From contig CASDRU010000018.1 in assembly GCA_949283305.1 (NCBI GenBank), positions 124,001 through 188,000 of the forward strand: a stretch of DNA of 64,000 nt, written 5' to 3'. This document shows, one piece after another, positions 8,875 through 17,460 of this stretch (positions are counted from its first letter, which is position 1; each line of letters starts with the position of its first letter). The notes under the pieces were generated by a model. The model was not told the origin of the DNA. It saw only the letters and a list, made by a program, of their open reading frames with translations, and searched no databases. Made by a program: the position numbers and the translations under genes. The DNA is from an uncultured Spirochaetales bacterium (GTDB taxonomy: Bacteria; Spirochaetota; Spirochaetia; Sphaerochaetales; Sphaerochaetaceae).

Positions 8875-10108
8875 ATTCATTTCCATCTGCAAGCAGCACT
8901 TTGGGTTCCTTGTCTGATTCCACATTCTCCCTGTCGATTATGACTTCGCGAGCCTCTTTGATTGATGGAAGATCGTAGGAAATACCGAGCATGAGATTTT
9001 CGACTATGCTTCTGAGTCCCCGCGCTCCTGTTTTCTGTGTGTAAGCCTTCTCCGCAATTGCTGAAATCGCATCATCAGTGAAGATCAGGGAAATGCCATC
9101 AAGCTTCATTGATGCCTGATACTGCTTTATGATCGAGTTCTTTGGCTCTGTTATGATTCTCTTCAGGTCTTCAAGGCGAAGATCATCAAGGGTTACATGA
9201 ATAGGGAGTCTTCCGATGAACTCAGGAATAAGGCCGAATTTCACAAGATCGTCAGGATGAAGGGCTTTGTATATCTCCCTTATCTCTTTATTGCTCTTTT
9301 TGGCAACAGAAGAGCCAAAGCCGTAATTGCTCTCTCTCGTGCGCCTTTCTATGACTTTCTCTAGTCCGACAAAAGCACCTCCGCAGATGAAGAGGATGTC
9401 CTTCGTGTCGATCTTCAGCATTTCCTGGTTAGGATGCTTTCTTCCTCCCTGAGGAGGAACAGAAGCAACTGTTCCCTCTATTATCTTCAGCAGTGCCTGC
9501 TGCACTCCTTCTCCGGATACATCCCTTGTTATTGAGACGTTCTCGCTCTTTTTTGCAATCTTGTCTATCTCGTCAATGAAGATTATTCCCTTCTGGGCTT
9601 TTGCTATGTCATAGTCAGCAGCATCGATGAGCTTCAAAAGTATGTTCTCAACATCCTCTCCGACATATCCTGCTTCAGTAAGTGTGGTCGCATCAGCAAT
9701 TGCAAACGGAACCTGGAGCTTCTTTGCAAGTGTTCTTGCAAGCAGTGTTTTTCCTGTTCCTGTCGGACCTATCATTAGGATGTTCGACTTGTCGAGTTCA
9801 ACTCCTTCAGAGAGAATCTTCTCCTTGTTGATTACTCTCTTGTAATGGTTGTATACAGCAACAGAGAGCACACGCTTTGCCTCATCCTGCCCAATTACAT
9901 ATTCATCAAGATATTCCTTTATCTCCCTGGGGGTCGGAACAGGACCTGTGAGAATTTCTCCGTCGTTAACTGCCGGCACGGTGTTTTTGAACATGTCATG
10001 GCAAGTCTCGACACAGTCGCGGCAAATGGCGACACCTCCGGATGTGATCAGCTGTCCAGCCTCTTCAGCACTTCTTCCGCAAAATGAGCAGTATTTACCT
10101 CTTGCCAT
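8855..10108 (-). CDS. clpX: ClpX, ATPase and unfoldase subunit of ClpXP
   Basis: A 417-residue AAA+ unfoldase that selects and feeds substrates to ClpP. The N-terminal zinc-binding domain has four cysteines ([12 protein letters not shown] and CRDCVETC). Walker A is [12 protein letters not shown], Walker [12 protein letters not shown], and the ClpP-contact loop contains an IGF-like triplet as FGL in [15 protein letters not shown]. The start shares a TAATG overlap with the clpP stop, so the two are co-translated. Length is typical. Confidence 0.97.
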   Translation of the reverse strand: MARGKYCSFCGRSAEEAGQLITSGGVAICRDCVETCHDMFKNTVPAVNDGEILTGPVPTPREIKEYLDEYVIGQDEAKRVLSVAVYNHYKRVINKEKILSEGVELDKSNILMIGPTGTGKTLLARTLAKKLQVPFAIADATTLTEAGYVGEDVENILLKLIDAADYDIAKAQKGIIFIDEIDKIAKKSENVSITRDVSGEGVQQALLKIIEGTVASVPPQGGRKHPNQEMLKIDTKDILFICGGAFVGLEKVIERRTRESNYGFGSSVAKKSNKEIREIYKALHPDDLVKFGLIPEFIGRLPIHVTLDDLRLEDLKRIITEPKNSIIKQYQASMKLDGISLIFTDDAISAIAEKAYTQKTGARGLRSIVENLMLGISYDLPSIKEAREVIIDRENVESDKEPKVLLADGNEYVPQTR

Positions 10109-10713
10109 TATTTTCTACTCCTCACAACACTGTCCACAATACCGTAGTCCCTTGCTTCCTCAGCAGAGAAATACATGTCCCTTTCAATATCCTTCTCAAT
10201 TTCCTCTGCACTTTTTCCTGTGTGTAGCGCAAGGATATCTGTTGTGACTTTCTTAATTCTCTGAAGCTCCCTGTTTGCAACTATGATGTCGCTTGCCTGG
10301 CCCTCAGCTCCTCCGTAGGGCTGATGGATCATGACACGCGCAGAGGGGAGTATGCTTCTCATTCCCTTTGTTCCAGATGCAAGGAGCAGGGCAGCCATGC
10401 TACATGCCTGTCCCATGCATATGGTCCTGACAGGGCAGGAGATATACATCATCGTGTCATAGATTGCAAGCCCTGCAGTGACACTTCCTCCGGGGCTGTT
10501 TATGTAGACGCTCACTTCTTTCTCAGGATTCTCTCCCTCAAGGAAAAGGAGCTGGGCCACCACGAGGTCTGCAGTGCTGTCATTTATCTCACCGTCAATG
10601 AATATTATTCTGTCGCGCAGGAGGCGTGAGAATATGTCATACTGTCTTTCGCCGTTTCCCGACTGCTCCAGGACATATGGAACCAGTGAATGCATTCTTT
10701 CTTCTTTTTTCAT
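10108..10713 (-). CDS. clpP: ClpP, ATP-dependent serine protease subunit
   Basis: A 201-residue ClpP peptidase. The catalytic triad is visible: Ser in [14 protein letters not shown], His in [15 protein letters not shown], and Asp in [18 protein letters not shown]. The N-terminal [18 protein letters not shown] is the standard processed start. A ribosome site AAGGATAA precedes the ATG. It follows tig with a 75-base gap that holds a strong hairpin, and overlaps clpX. Confidence 0.97.
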   Translation of the reverse strand: MKKEERMHSLVPYVLEQSGNGERQYDIFSRLLRDRIIFIDGEINDSTADLVVAQLLFLEGENPEKEVSVYINSPGGSVTAGLAIYDTMMYISCPVRTICMGQACSMAALLLASGTKGMRSILPSARVMIHQPYGGAEGQASDIIVANRELQRIKKVTTDILALHTGKSAEEIEKDIERDMYFSAEEARDYGIVDSVVRSRK

Positions 10714-10743
10714 AAAAATATTATCCTTGTTAGAAAATAGTAT

Positions 10744-10766
10744 GGCCTTGCCACAAAAGCAAGGCC
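10744..10766 (-). terminator. Intercistronic hairpin between tig and clpP
   Basis: A perfect 8-bp stem (GGCCTTGC/GCAAGGCC) with a 7-base loop lies between tig and clpP. On the minus strand it is followed by ATACTATTTTCT, only weakly T-rich, so it is more likely a partial terminator or RNA-stability element than a full stop. It would allow clpPX to be expressed below or independently of tig. Confidence 0.55.
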
Positions 10767-10788
10767 TGAAGGACTTAAACAGGATTAA

Positions 10789-12120
10789 TCATCTGCCCAT
10801 GTATTCTTTGAAGGAGACTTTCTTTCCTGTCTTGAAGCTGTTGTTCTCAAGCAGGAATGATGGAACCATGTTGTACTGCATCTCATCCTTTATAAGCTCT
10901 TTGTAATAGCCCTTTGTCTCCTCGTCTGTAATATCCTTAAGCTGCTCAGAACACTTCTTCTCGTACTCTTCCTCATCAAGCTTGAAGTCTTCCTTCTTCT
11001 GGATTGCTTCCATGATGAGCTGAGCCTTTATGTTCTTTTCTGCAGAAGGCTTCCAGTCCTCCATGATCTGCTCTTTTGTGTTGTTCTGCATCTTGAGGAA
11101 CATATCGAGAGTCTTGTCATCAAGTCCTGACTGCTTTACGAAATTCCTCCAGCTGTTGTCAAGCTCAACTCTAAGCATGCTTGAAGGAATGTCGATTTTG
11201 ACGCTCTCTACAAGCTTGTCTACAAGAGCATTCATCTTGTCATTCTTTGCCTTTTCCTCAGCTTCTTTCTCAAGCTTCTCTCTTGTGCCTTTCTTAAGGT
11301 CCTCAACTGTCTTGTATTCGCTCTTCACATCCTGAGCAAAGTCATCATCGACTTCAGGAAGGTCACGGAACTTGACTTCATCGATCTTGACGCTGAGCTT
11401 TACGCTCTTGCCCTTGAATGTGGCATCATCATCCTCATATTTTTTCTCGATTACTTTCTCTTCACCCTTCTTCATTCCTACAATGTCATCATCGATTCTG
11501 TAGTAGTTGTATGTTGTTCCGCAGGTGAATGTGAAATCCTTTCTTTCTGTTTCTGCAACAGGCTTTCCTTCCTCATCAAGCTCAACATAGCTGAGTGTGA
11601 CGATATCTCCCTTTGCAATCTCTCCGTCCTTCTTCCTGACAATTGCATTCTGGTCTCTGAGACGCTCGATTTCCTCATTAACATCATCATCTGTCACTTC
11701 AGCTTCATCCACTTCGATTTCAAGGCCCTTGTACTGAGGAAGCTCAAAAACAGGGTAGGATTCATACTTAACTGTGAAGGTTACATCCTCGTCCTTCTTG
11801 AAAGGAATGAGCTTTTCCTCATCCTGAAGCTCCGGAGTTGAGTAAGGCAGCGGGCGCTCTGTCATCTCAAGATCCTTTGTTGCCTCTCCGACAGCATTTT
11901 CAAGTGTGCTGAATGTTGCCTCTTCTCTGATGGCATCTCCCCACTTTCTCTCGATTACTGAAAGAGGTGCCATGCCTTTTCTGAAGCCAGGAATCTGGAG
12001 ATCCTTTCTGTATTTGTTAATTCTCTCACTGTAAGCCTTCTCGATGCTTTCTTTATCAACAGTGATTGTGAGCTCGCACATTGAGTTCTCAAGTCTCTTT
12101 ACGCTCTTATTTAGAACCAT
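10789..12120 (-). CDS. tig: Trigger factor, ribosome-associated chaperone
   Basis: A 443-residue ribosome-docking chaperone and peptidyl-prolyl isomerase. The ribosome-binding signature GFRKGMAPLSVIERKWG is near residue 43. The central FKBP-like domain begins around GDIVTLSYVELDEEG, followed by the long helical C-terminal arm domain. I chose the ATG at 12120 (MVLNKSVKRLENSMCEL) because a strong AAGGAAGG site lies just upstream; an in-frame codon 36 bases earlier has no such site. Gene order tig-clpP-clpX is the usual bacterial one. Confidence 0.95.
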   Translation of the reverse strand: MVLNKSVKRLENSMCELTITVDKESIEKAYSERINKYRKDLQIPGFRKGMAPLSVIERKWGDAIREEATFSTLENAVGEATKDLEMTERPLPYSTPELQDEEKLIPFKKDEDVTFTVKYESYPVFELPQYKGLEIEVDEAEVTDDDVNEEIERLRDQNAIVRKKDGEIAKGDIVTLSYVELDEEGKPVAETERKDFTFTCGTTYNYYRIDDDIVGMKKGEEKVIEKKYEDDDATFKGKSVKLSVKIDEVKFRDLPEVDDDFAQDVKSEYKTVEDLKKGTREKLEKEAEEKAKNDKMNALVDKLVESVKIDIPSSMLRVELDNSWRNFVKQSGLDDKTLDMFLKMQNNTKEQIMEDWKPSAEKNIKAQLIMEAIQKKEDFKLDEEEYEKKCSEQLKDITDEETKGYYKELIKDEMQYNMVPSFLLENNSFKTGKKVSFKEYMGR

Positions 12121-12175
12121 GATGTCCTTCCTTGTATTTCGAAAATTTCTTTGCAACTAAAACATTAGCTTCCAT

Positions 12176-12204
12176 AATATAATAGATTATTCAAGCTTTG
12201 TCAT
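12176..12204 (-). promoter_or_regulatory. Promoter for tig
   Basis: On the minus strand a -35 ATGACA (12199-12204) is separated by 17 bases from a -10 TATATT (12176-12181), giving a leader of about 50 bases before tig. The nearest copy of the 38-bp direct repeat lies only 11 bases upstream of the -35. Confidence 0.5.
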
Positions 12205-12215
12205 GACCTTTTTGA

Positions 12216-12253
12216 AAAAAGGAATCAAGTGGGCAAGAGAACGCCAAAAGGGA
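12216..12253. repeat. 38-bp direct repeat, left copy flanking the BrnTA island
   Basis: These 38 bases are identical to 13175-13212. The right copy contains the last nine codons and the stop of the gene ending at 13184; this copy lacks the rest of that gene. The 921 bases between the copies hold the toxin-antitoxin pair. The structure matches an attachment-site duplication or a recombination scar. Confidence 0.9.
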
Positions 12254-12476
12254 TTTATGATTATACGATGCTTATCTGGAAGTTGAAAATCTTCAGTACA
12301 GAATTCGTGAAAAGGTCTTAAAGTAGTTGAGTATTCCTACTGATCTGATTGACAGACTCTCAGCAAATGGCTAGGTTTCCTTTGCATTACGGTTTTCTGA
12401 CCTGCTTTCCCTCTTCATCTGTTTCGAATTCTATAGAACAAAAGAAGACATGATAGTAGTTATATTGCAAAATTTA
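12254..12476 (+). pseudogene. Non-coding left part of the BrnTA island, with a possible ORF remnant
   Basis: No intact gene is present between the left repeat and the brnT promoter. One plus-strand frame starting near 12268 reads as protein-like sequence (DAYLEVENLQYRIREKVLK, then after a TAG, LSIPTDLIDRLSANG) but is broken by two TAG codons. It could be the decayed tail of a gene carried by the island. The family is not recognised. Confidence 0.3.
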
Positions 12477-12496
12477 TACATATAATTTAATATGTA
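12477..12496 (+). promoter_or_regulatory. Palindromic operator overlapping the brnTA -10
   Basis: TACATAT (12477-12483) and ATATGTA (12490-12496) form a perfect 7-bp inverted repeat around a 6-base centre. A consensus -10 TATAAT (12481-12486) lies within it. BrnA-type ribbon-helix-helix antitoxins repress their own operons, so this is the likely autoregulatory operator. Confidence 0.65.
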
Positions 12497-12514
12497 AATA
12501 CAAAGGATTGACTG

Positions 12515-12796
12515 ATGCAATTTGAATGGGATGAAGAAAAGAATATTGCAAATATCAAGAAACATGATGGAATCAGTTTCCACATGGCTGTCCGTGTCTT
12601 TCTTGATGGAAACAGAATTGAGAGATATGATTGCAAACATTCCATCGATGAAGACCGGTATAATGTGATTGGAATGGTTGAGAGATTGCTTTTTGTTGTG
12701 TACACAGAGCGTGATGCTGATACCATCAGAATTATTTCTGCAAGAAAAGCAACTAAGGAGGAATGCAATGAGTACTATAAAAAGAATGACAATTGA
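12515..12796 (+). CDS. brnT: BrnT family toxin
   Basis: A 93-residue ribonuclease toxin of the BrnT/RelE-like superfamily. It has the family opening FEWDEEKNIANIKKHDGISF and the closing pattern IRIISARKATKEECNEYY. Its fold and catalytic residues are known from the Brucella protein; here the Arg and Glu positions in this C-terminal motif are kept. Length is typical. It is preceded by AAAGGA and followed by an overlapping antitoxin gene, the usual toxin-first order for this family. Confidence 0.9.
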   Translation: MQFEWDEEKNIANIKKHDGISFHMAVRVFLDGNRIERYDCKHSIDEDRYNVIGMVERLLFVVYTERDADTIRIISARKATKEECNEYYKKNDN

Positions 12797-13070
12797 AGAA
12801 GTGAAAGCCATGCCTCCTCTTTCCGATGAAGAGAAGAAGGTGATAAGAGAGGCAAAACCTGTTGAAAGCGATGATTGTCCTTTTATGACAGAGGATGAGC
12901 TCGAAGGTTTCAAGCATTGGAGTAAAGTTCATCCTGGATGTTATAAGCCCACTAAAAGCAAGATTACAATCATGATTGACAATGATTTGCTTTCGGCTCT
13001 CAAGGCTCAGGGCAAAGGATATCAGACGAGAATCAATGCAATCCTTAGAAAAGAGATAATGGGCGCGTGA
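12768..13070 (+). CDS. brnA: BrnA family antitoxin (ribbon-helix-helix)
   Basis: A 100-residue antitoxin that should bind BrnT and repress the operon. The C terminus carries the ribbon-helix-helix pattern KITIMIDNDLLSALKAQGKG followed by YQTRINAILRKEI. The N-terminal half is acidic, as expected for toxin binding. I place the start at 12768 because AAGGAGG lies eight bases upstream; a longer frame from 12669 would run through brnT. It overlaps brnT by 29 bases, indicating translational coupling. Confidence 0.9.
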   Translation: MSTIKRMTIEEVKAMPPLSDEEKKVIREAKPVESDDCPFMTEDELEGFKHWSKVHPGCYKPTKSKITIMIDNDLLSALKAQGKGYQTRINAILRKEIMGA

Positions 13071-13174
13071 AGCGGGAAAATTTCGGGAATACAGAAAAAT
13101 TGCTTCGGTATCCACGCAAATGCGCCGGTAGGTTTATTAATTTCTGAGTGATTCAGATGTATGCGAAGATGAGG

Positions 13175-13212
13175 AAAAAGGAATCAAGTGGGCAAGAGAA
13201 CGCCAAAAGGGA
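13175..13212. repeat. 38-bp direct repeat, right copy, overlapping a gene 3' end
   Basis: Identical to 12216-12253. It spans the final codons and stop of the minus-strand gene 13184-13927, so that gene remains intact. This is the arrangement expected when an element integrates at the 3' end of a gene and restores it. Confidence 0.9.
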
Positions 13213-13927
13213 CCTTGTAATTCCAGTTAACTCTTCTCCTTTCAGCGTCCTCCCTGATTCTGAAAGGCTCAAATGAAAGAAGAAGGTTCTGCTCATCGAC
13301 GACCCGCTTTTCAATGCTTTCGCAGTAGTAGGGGAATGTTTTTATATTGATCTTCTTATGAAATGAGGAGAGGTCAGAAACAAGCATGTCAATATATTTG
13401 TTGCTGGAACTTTGAGGAACATATAAAACCCTTCCATACAGATCCTCGATTTCAAGATTTTCCAGATTTTTCAGCTCATCCTTAGAGCTCATCTCAATTT
13501 CAGGACAGAAATACTTCTTCTCTTCTGCCTTGAGCATATTTGCTTTGAGAAATTTTTCATCAAAATAGAAATAGAATGCGTCAATCTCGCTGCTGAGCAA
13601 TGCGGCCATCTCATCAGGCGGGAGGGAAAAGGGGAGTGTTTTCTTTTCGCCTTTGATGAATGACTCATTGTAGAAAGCAGATGAGGCGGTAAAGAGACAG
13701 CTTTCAGCACTCATGCATTCCTTTCTTATCTGTTCAAGAAGAGCATCTGAATACTTTATATATTCTTCAAGCGCTCTTTTTGCTATGATCCCGCTTTTAG
13801 TAAGGCGTTTTGAATCAGAAACCTTGATTGAGCATTCTCTCTCAATCTCGGCAACTGTGCTCCTGCTTAAATCCCCGTCAAGAAATTTTCTGATGCTATC
13901 TAGATAGAGTGCCATGTTTTTTATCAA
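13184..13927 (-). CDS. Conserved-looking protein of unknown function
   Basis: A 247-residue soluble protein, predicted mixed alpha/beta, with no signal peptide or membrane segment. The first 70 residues are helical and might include a helix-turn-helix (SRSTVAEIERECSIKVSDSK), but the match is weak. The middle and C-terminal parts have several aromatic-rich segments (AFYFYFDEKF, GRVLYVPQ). No family recognised. The start (13927 or ATG at 13915) overlaps the end of the MATE gene, so it is probably in that operon. Its 3' end lies within the 38-bp repeat. Confidence 0.6.
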   Translation of the reverse strand: MIKNMALYLDSIRKFLDGDLSRSTVAEIERECSIKVSDSKRLTKSGIIAKRALEEYIKYSDALLEQIRKECMSAESCLFTASSAFYNESFIKGEKKTLPFSLPPDEMAALLSSEIDAFYFYFDEKFLKANMLKAEEKKYFCPEIEMSSKDELKNLENLEIEDLYGRVLYVPQSSSNKYIDMLVSDLSSFHKKINIKTFPYYCESIEKRVVDEQNLLLSFEPFRIREDAERRRVNWNYKVPFGVLLPT

Positions 13928-15257
13928 AGCCAGTCAGCCAGTTGCTGTATTTGAGATATACAAGGAAAAGTATCGAAGACACTGACCATGTAAGAGGATA
14001 TGCAGAGTACACGACTTCAATATTATGGACAAAGAGCAGTGTGACTGTGATGTATACAACTCTCAGAAGACACCATGAACCGAACATTATGAACATAGGA
14101 ACACTTGCTCGTCCTGCGCCTCTTAAAATTCCCGCAATGCAGTGGCTTAAGGCCAGGAAGAGATAAAAAAGGCCTTCAATTCTCGCCTGATTCGTGCCAT
14201 AGCGTACAACAGCCGGATCTGAGTTGAAGAGGGATACGAGAAGGGGAGAGAAAATGAACACGCATATCCCGATCAGCTCTGCAAGCGTGATTGAGCAGAG
14301 GATTCCAAAACGTGCTCCTTTTTTTGCCCTCTCAAGATCCTTGGCTCCGAGATTCTGCCCAATGAATGTTGTGAGAGCCATCGAGAAGCTTGTAATCGGC
14401 AGGAAGGCAAAGCCTTCAATCTTGCTGTATGCGCCGCTGCCGGCAACAGCAGAGGATGAGAAGGTGTTTATGTTTGTCTGCACGATTGTATTTGCAAAGC
14501 CTATGACTGAGTTCTGTATTCCTGAAGGAAGGCCGTAGCGGATTATCTCCTTGAGGGTTCTTCTGTCGATTCTGAGACTTCTGATTTCAAAGCGGTGTGC
14601 GCCATTCACCCTTGAGAGCTTTATGAGGCAGAGTATGCTGCTTGTTGCCTGGCTTATTATGGTTGCAAGGGCTGCCGATCCGACTCCCCAGCCGAAGACT
14701 CCTACAAAGAGAATATCCAGAACGACGTTGATCATTGAAGAGAGAATCAGGTAATAAAGGGGATGACGGCTGTCTCCCACTGCGTTCATTATTCCCATCA
14801 GTATGTTGTACATGATGTTGAACACGAGTCCATATGAGTAGATCCTGAAGTAAGCTATGCTGTTCGGCATTATATCTTCAGGCGTCTGCATCAGGCGCAG
14901 GATTGATGGAGTGAAAATGACTGCAAAAACTGTGAGCACTATTGAGGATATCAGGCCGAATGCGATATCTGTATGCACCGCCTTTTTAAGTTTCTCCGGG
15001 TCCCGCGCGCCGAAATAGCGGCTTATGACAACACCGGCTCCCACCGCAACTCCATTGAAGAAGCCAACCATCATGAAGATGAGGGATGAGGAGGAGGAGA
15101 CGGATGCAAGGGCAAGAGGGCCTAAAAAGTTTCCTACAATCAGGCTGTCTGCCGCATTATAAAGCTGCTGGAAGAGGTTTCCTAAAAACAGCGGGATTGC
15201 AAAGCGTACTATCCCTTTTTCTATGCTGCCCGTGGTGAAGTCGATATTTGCGCTCAT
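13896..15257 (-). CDS. MATE family multidrug/sodium antiporter
   Basis: A 453-residue integral membrane exporter with about 12 transmembrane helices in two MatE repeats. The opening KGIVRFAIPLFLGNLFQQLYN and ADSLIVGNFLGPLALASV are typical of the family; the second repeat begins near YGLPSGIQNSVIGFANTIVQ. It exports cationic compounds or toxic metabolites using an ion gradient; the substrate is unknown. I chose the ATG at 15257 over a TTG at 15293. The ATG has TGCTATATC seven bases upstream and no Shine-Dalgarno, suggesting a leaderless mRNA. Confidence 0.9.
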   Translation of the reverse strand: MSANIDFTTGSIEKGIVRFAIPLFLGNLFQQLYNAADSLIVGNFLGPLALASVSSSSSLIFMMVGFFNGVAVGAGVVISRYFGARDPEKLKKAVHTDIAFGLISSIVLTVFAVIFTPSILRLMQTPEDIMPNSIAYFRIYSYGLVFNIMYNILMGIMNAVGDSRHPLYYLILSSMINVVLDILFVGVFGWGVGSAALATIISQATSSILCLIKLSRVNGAHRFEIRSLRIDRRTLKEIIRYGLPSGIQNSVIGFANTIVQTNINTFSSSAVAGSGAYSKIEGFAFLPITSFSMALTTFIGQNLGAKDLERAKKGARFGILCSITLAELIGICVFIFSPLLVSLFNSDPAVVRYGTNQARIEGLFYLFLALSHCIAGILRGAGRASVPMFIMFGSWCLLRVVYITVTLLFVHNIEVVYSAYPLTWSVSSILFLVYLKYSNWLTGFDKKHGTLSR

Positions 15258-15344
15258 GAGTGAAGATATAGCACTAAAAGGGTGGAGAAACAATATTTCT
15301 TTCAGCCTTTGGCAATATTATGTTAAAATAATTTGGAGGCATAT

Positions 15345-16607
15345 ATGAAAAGAATTCTTATAAAAGGGAATTTTGTATATCCCCTTGGCAAGGAACGCCT
15401 CGAAGAGAAGAGGAATGCTTTCCTTATTATTGAAAACGGACGATTTGTTTCATTTTCCGATCATGCTGTACCATCTGACGAGGAATATGACTTTTCAGAC
15501 GATATAATAATTCCAGGACTTTCGGACACACATCTGCATGCTCCTCAGTATCAGTTTTCAGGGCTGTATATGGACAAGAGCCTGCTTGAGTGGCTGAATG
15601 AGCATACTTTCCCTGAAGAAGCAAAATACAAGGATATGGAATATGCTGAGAAAGCTTATTCGATTTTCTTGTCCGCTCTCAACAAAAGTCCTACAACAAG
15701 GCTTTCCTGCTTTGCATCAATTCATGAGCAATCAAGCTTTCTTCTTGCATCCATGCTTGATGATGCAGGATATTCAGGCTATGTAGGGAAGGTCAATATG
15801 GACAGGAACAGTCCCCCCGACCTTACTGAGGATACTGAAGAGAGCATAAAGAGCACGCTTTCCTTTATCAGACGGACAGAAAAGCTCAAGAACATAAGGG
15901 CTGCTGTCACTCCACGCTTTGTCCCATCCTGCACAGACAGCCTGATGGAGGCACTGAGTGAAATCCTCCTTGATGATCCTAGCCTTGTCGTCCAGAGCCA
16001 CCTGTGTGAGAACAAGGATGAGATAGAGTGGGTCAGATCCCTTCATCCTGAGGCAGAAAACTATGCATCTGTATATGATCGCTACGGCATGCTTGGAAGG
16101 GGAAACAGGAGCATAATGGCTCATGTATGCTGGCCTGAAGATGCTGAGCTAGATCTTCTTGAAAGCAGGAATGTGTTTGTTGCCCACAGTCCATCAAGCA
16201 ATGAGAATCTCTCATCCGGCATCGCACCTGTCAAAAGAATGCTCGAGCGCGGGATAAATGTCACGCTCTCATCCGATGTGGCCGGCGGAAGCAGCATTTC
16301 AATGTTCTCTGTCATTGCAAGGGCACTTTCGCACAGCAGGATAAGAAACGCTTTCTTTTCTGACAAGGCTCTGACCTTCCCTGAGGCTTTCTATCTTTCG
16401 TGTCTCTCTTCATCCCCGCTGTTCTCTTCTCAATCGGGCTCAATCTTCCCATCCTGGGATGCAGATCTTGTTGTGATTTCTGACAGCAGCATCAAGAGCA
16501 CGCTGGATGATGAGCTTTCTCTTGCTGAGCGCCTTGAGCGCTATGTGTATAAATGTTCAGAGCTTCCAGTTGTCGCAAAATTCATAAAGGGAAGGAAAGT
16601 GCTCTGA
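15345..16607 (+). CDS. guaD: Guanine deaminase
   Basis: A 420-residue zinc amidohydrolase converting guanine to xanthine. Signature motifs: PGLSDTHLHAPQYQFSGLYM with the HxH metal pair, the substrate-arginine segment VTPRFVPSCTD, the metal His in QSHLCENKDEI, a later His in MAHVCW, and the metal Asp in LSSDVAGGSS. The ATG at 15345 has a TTGGAGG site six bases upstream, so an upstream in-frame TTG is rejected. It suggests purine salvage or use of guanine as nitrogen source. Confidence 0.92.
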   Translation: MKRILIKGNFVYPLGKERLEEKRNAFLIIENGRFVSFSDHAVPSDEEYDFSDDIIIPGLSDTHLHAPQYQFSGLYMDKSLLEWLNEHTFPEEAKYKDMEYAEKAYSIFLSALNKSPTTRLSCFASIHEQSSFLLASMLDDAGYSGYVGKVNMDRNSPPDLTEDTEESIKSTLSFIRRTEKLKNIRAAVTPRFVPSCTDSLMEALSEILLDDPSLVVQSHLCENKDEIEWVRSLHPEAENYASVYDRYGMLGRGNRSIMAHVCWPEDAELDLLESRNVFVAHSPSSNENLSSGIAPVKRMLERGINVTLSSDVAGGSSISMFSVIARALSHSRIRNAFFSDKALTFPEAFYLSCLSSSPLFSSQSGSIFPSWDADLVVISDSSIKSTLDDELSLAERLERYVYKCSELPVVAKFIKGRKVL

Positions 16608-16636
16608 GCAATATGGTAATTTTCCTTTCTTTTCCT

Positions 16637-16650
16637 TATCATTCTGCTTT
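16637..16650 (+). promoter_or_regulatory. -10 element directly upstream of the SDR gene
   Basis: TATCAT at 16637-16642 ends eight bases before a GTG start at 16651, with no ribosome site between. A weak -35 (TGGTAA) sits 17 bases farther upstream. Confidence 0.4.
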
Positions 16651-17460
16651 GTGAAAGAAAGAGCTCTGTATAAAAAGGATGTTCTGGTAACCGGTGCCTC
16701 GAGCGGAATAGGCAAGGCCATATCTGTTTATCTTGCAGAAGATGGATGGAATGTCTATGCAGCAAGCAGGAATATCTGTGAGGAAGTGAGAACAGTCGGG
16801 AAGGGAAGAATCACGGGAATCAGGATGGATGTGACTGACGAGGAATCTGTCAGAAAGGCCGCAAAGAGAATCGAGGATCTTTCGGTGATCATTCATTCTG
16901 CTGGGTTCGGAATTGCATCCCCTGCTGAATGTGCTGATCTTGATCTGGTTAGAAAACAGTTTGACACGAATTATTTCGGCGTTCTTTCAGTCAATTCAGT
17001 TTTTCTGGAGAAACTCAGAAAGAACAGGAGGAGCATTGTAATTGCAATCTCTTCATTCGCATCCTCTGTGCCTCTTCCTTTCCAAAGTCATTACAGTTCC
17101 TCAAAATATGCTCTCAAGGCCTATATGGAAGCCCTGAGAATAGAGGCTTCTCCTTTTGGCGTTCAGAGTGTGCTTGTCGAGCCGGGAGACACCAGGACTT
17201 CTTTCACATCATCCCGCATTGAAAGCAATATAGAGAATACTGTTTATGAAAAGAGTGCAAGAAGAGCAATAGACAGGATGAAAAATGATGAGATGAACGG
17301 AAAGAGCCCGGAGTCTGTCGCACGCTGTGTTTCAAGAATCCTCAGAAGGAGGAATCCTCCGGTCAGAGTAACTGTCGGTCTTGAGTATAAAATCCTGATG
17401 TTCCTTGTGAAAATCCTTCCTGAGCGTATGATCCTTTATATCCTTGGGAGGATGTACTGA
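16651..17460 (+). CDS. Short-chain dehydrogenase/reductase
   Basis: A 269-residue classical SDR oxidoreductase. The nucleotide motif TGASSGIGKAI is near residue 14, and the catalytic Ser and YxxxK appear in ISSFASSVPLPFQSHYSSSK. The start is a GTG; the Rossmann motif allows little extension either way. The C-terminal 30 residues carry a hydrophobic helix (YKILMFLVKILPERMILYIL), suggesting membrane association, as in some lipid-acting SDRs. The substrate is unknown. The stop overlaps the start of the AEC transporter (TGATG). Confidence 0.85.
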   Translation: MKERALYKKDVLVTGASSGIGKAISVYLAEDGWNVYAASRNICEEVRTVGKGRITGIRMDVTDEESVRKAAKRIEDLSVIIHSAGFGIASPAECADLDLVRKQFDTNYFGVLSVNSVFLEKLRKNRRSIVIAISSFASSVPLPFQSHYSSSKYALKAYMEALRIEASPFGVQSVLVEPGDTRTSFTSSRIESNIENTVYEKSARRAIDRMKNDEMNGKSPESVARCVSRILRRRNPPVRVTVGLEYKILMFLVKILPERMILYILGRMY

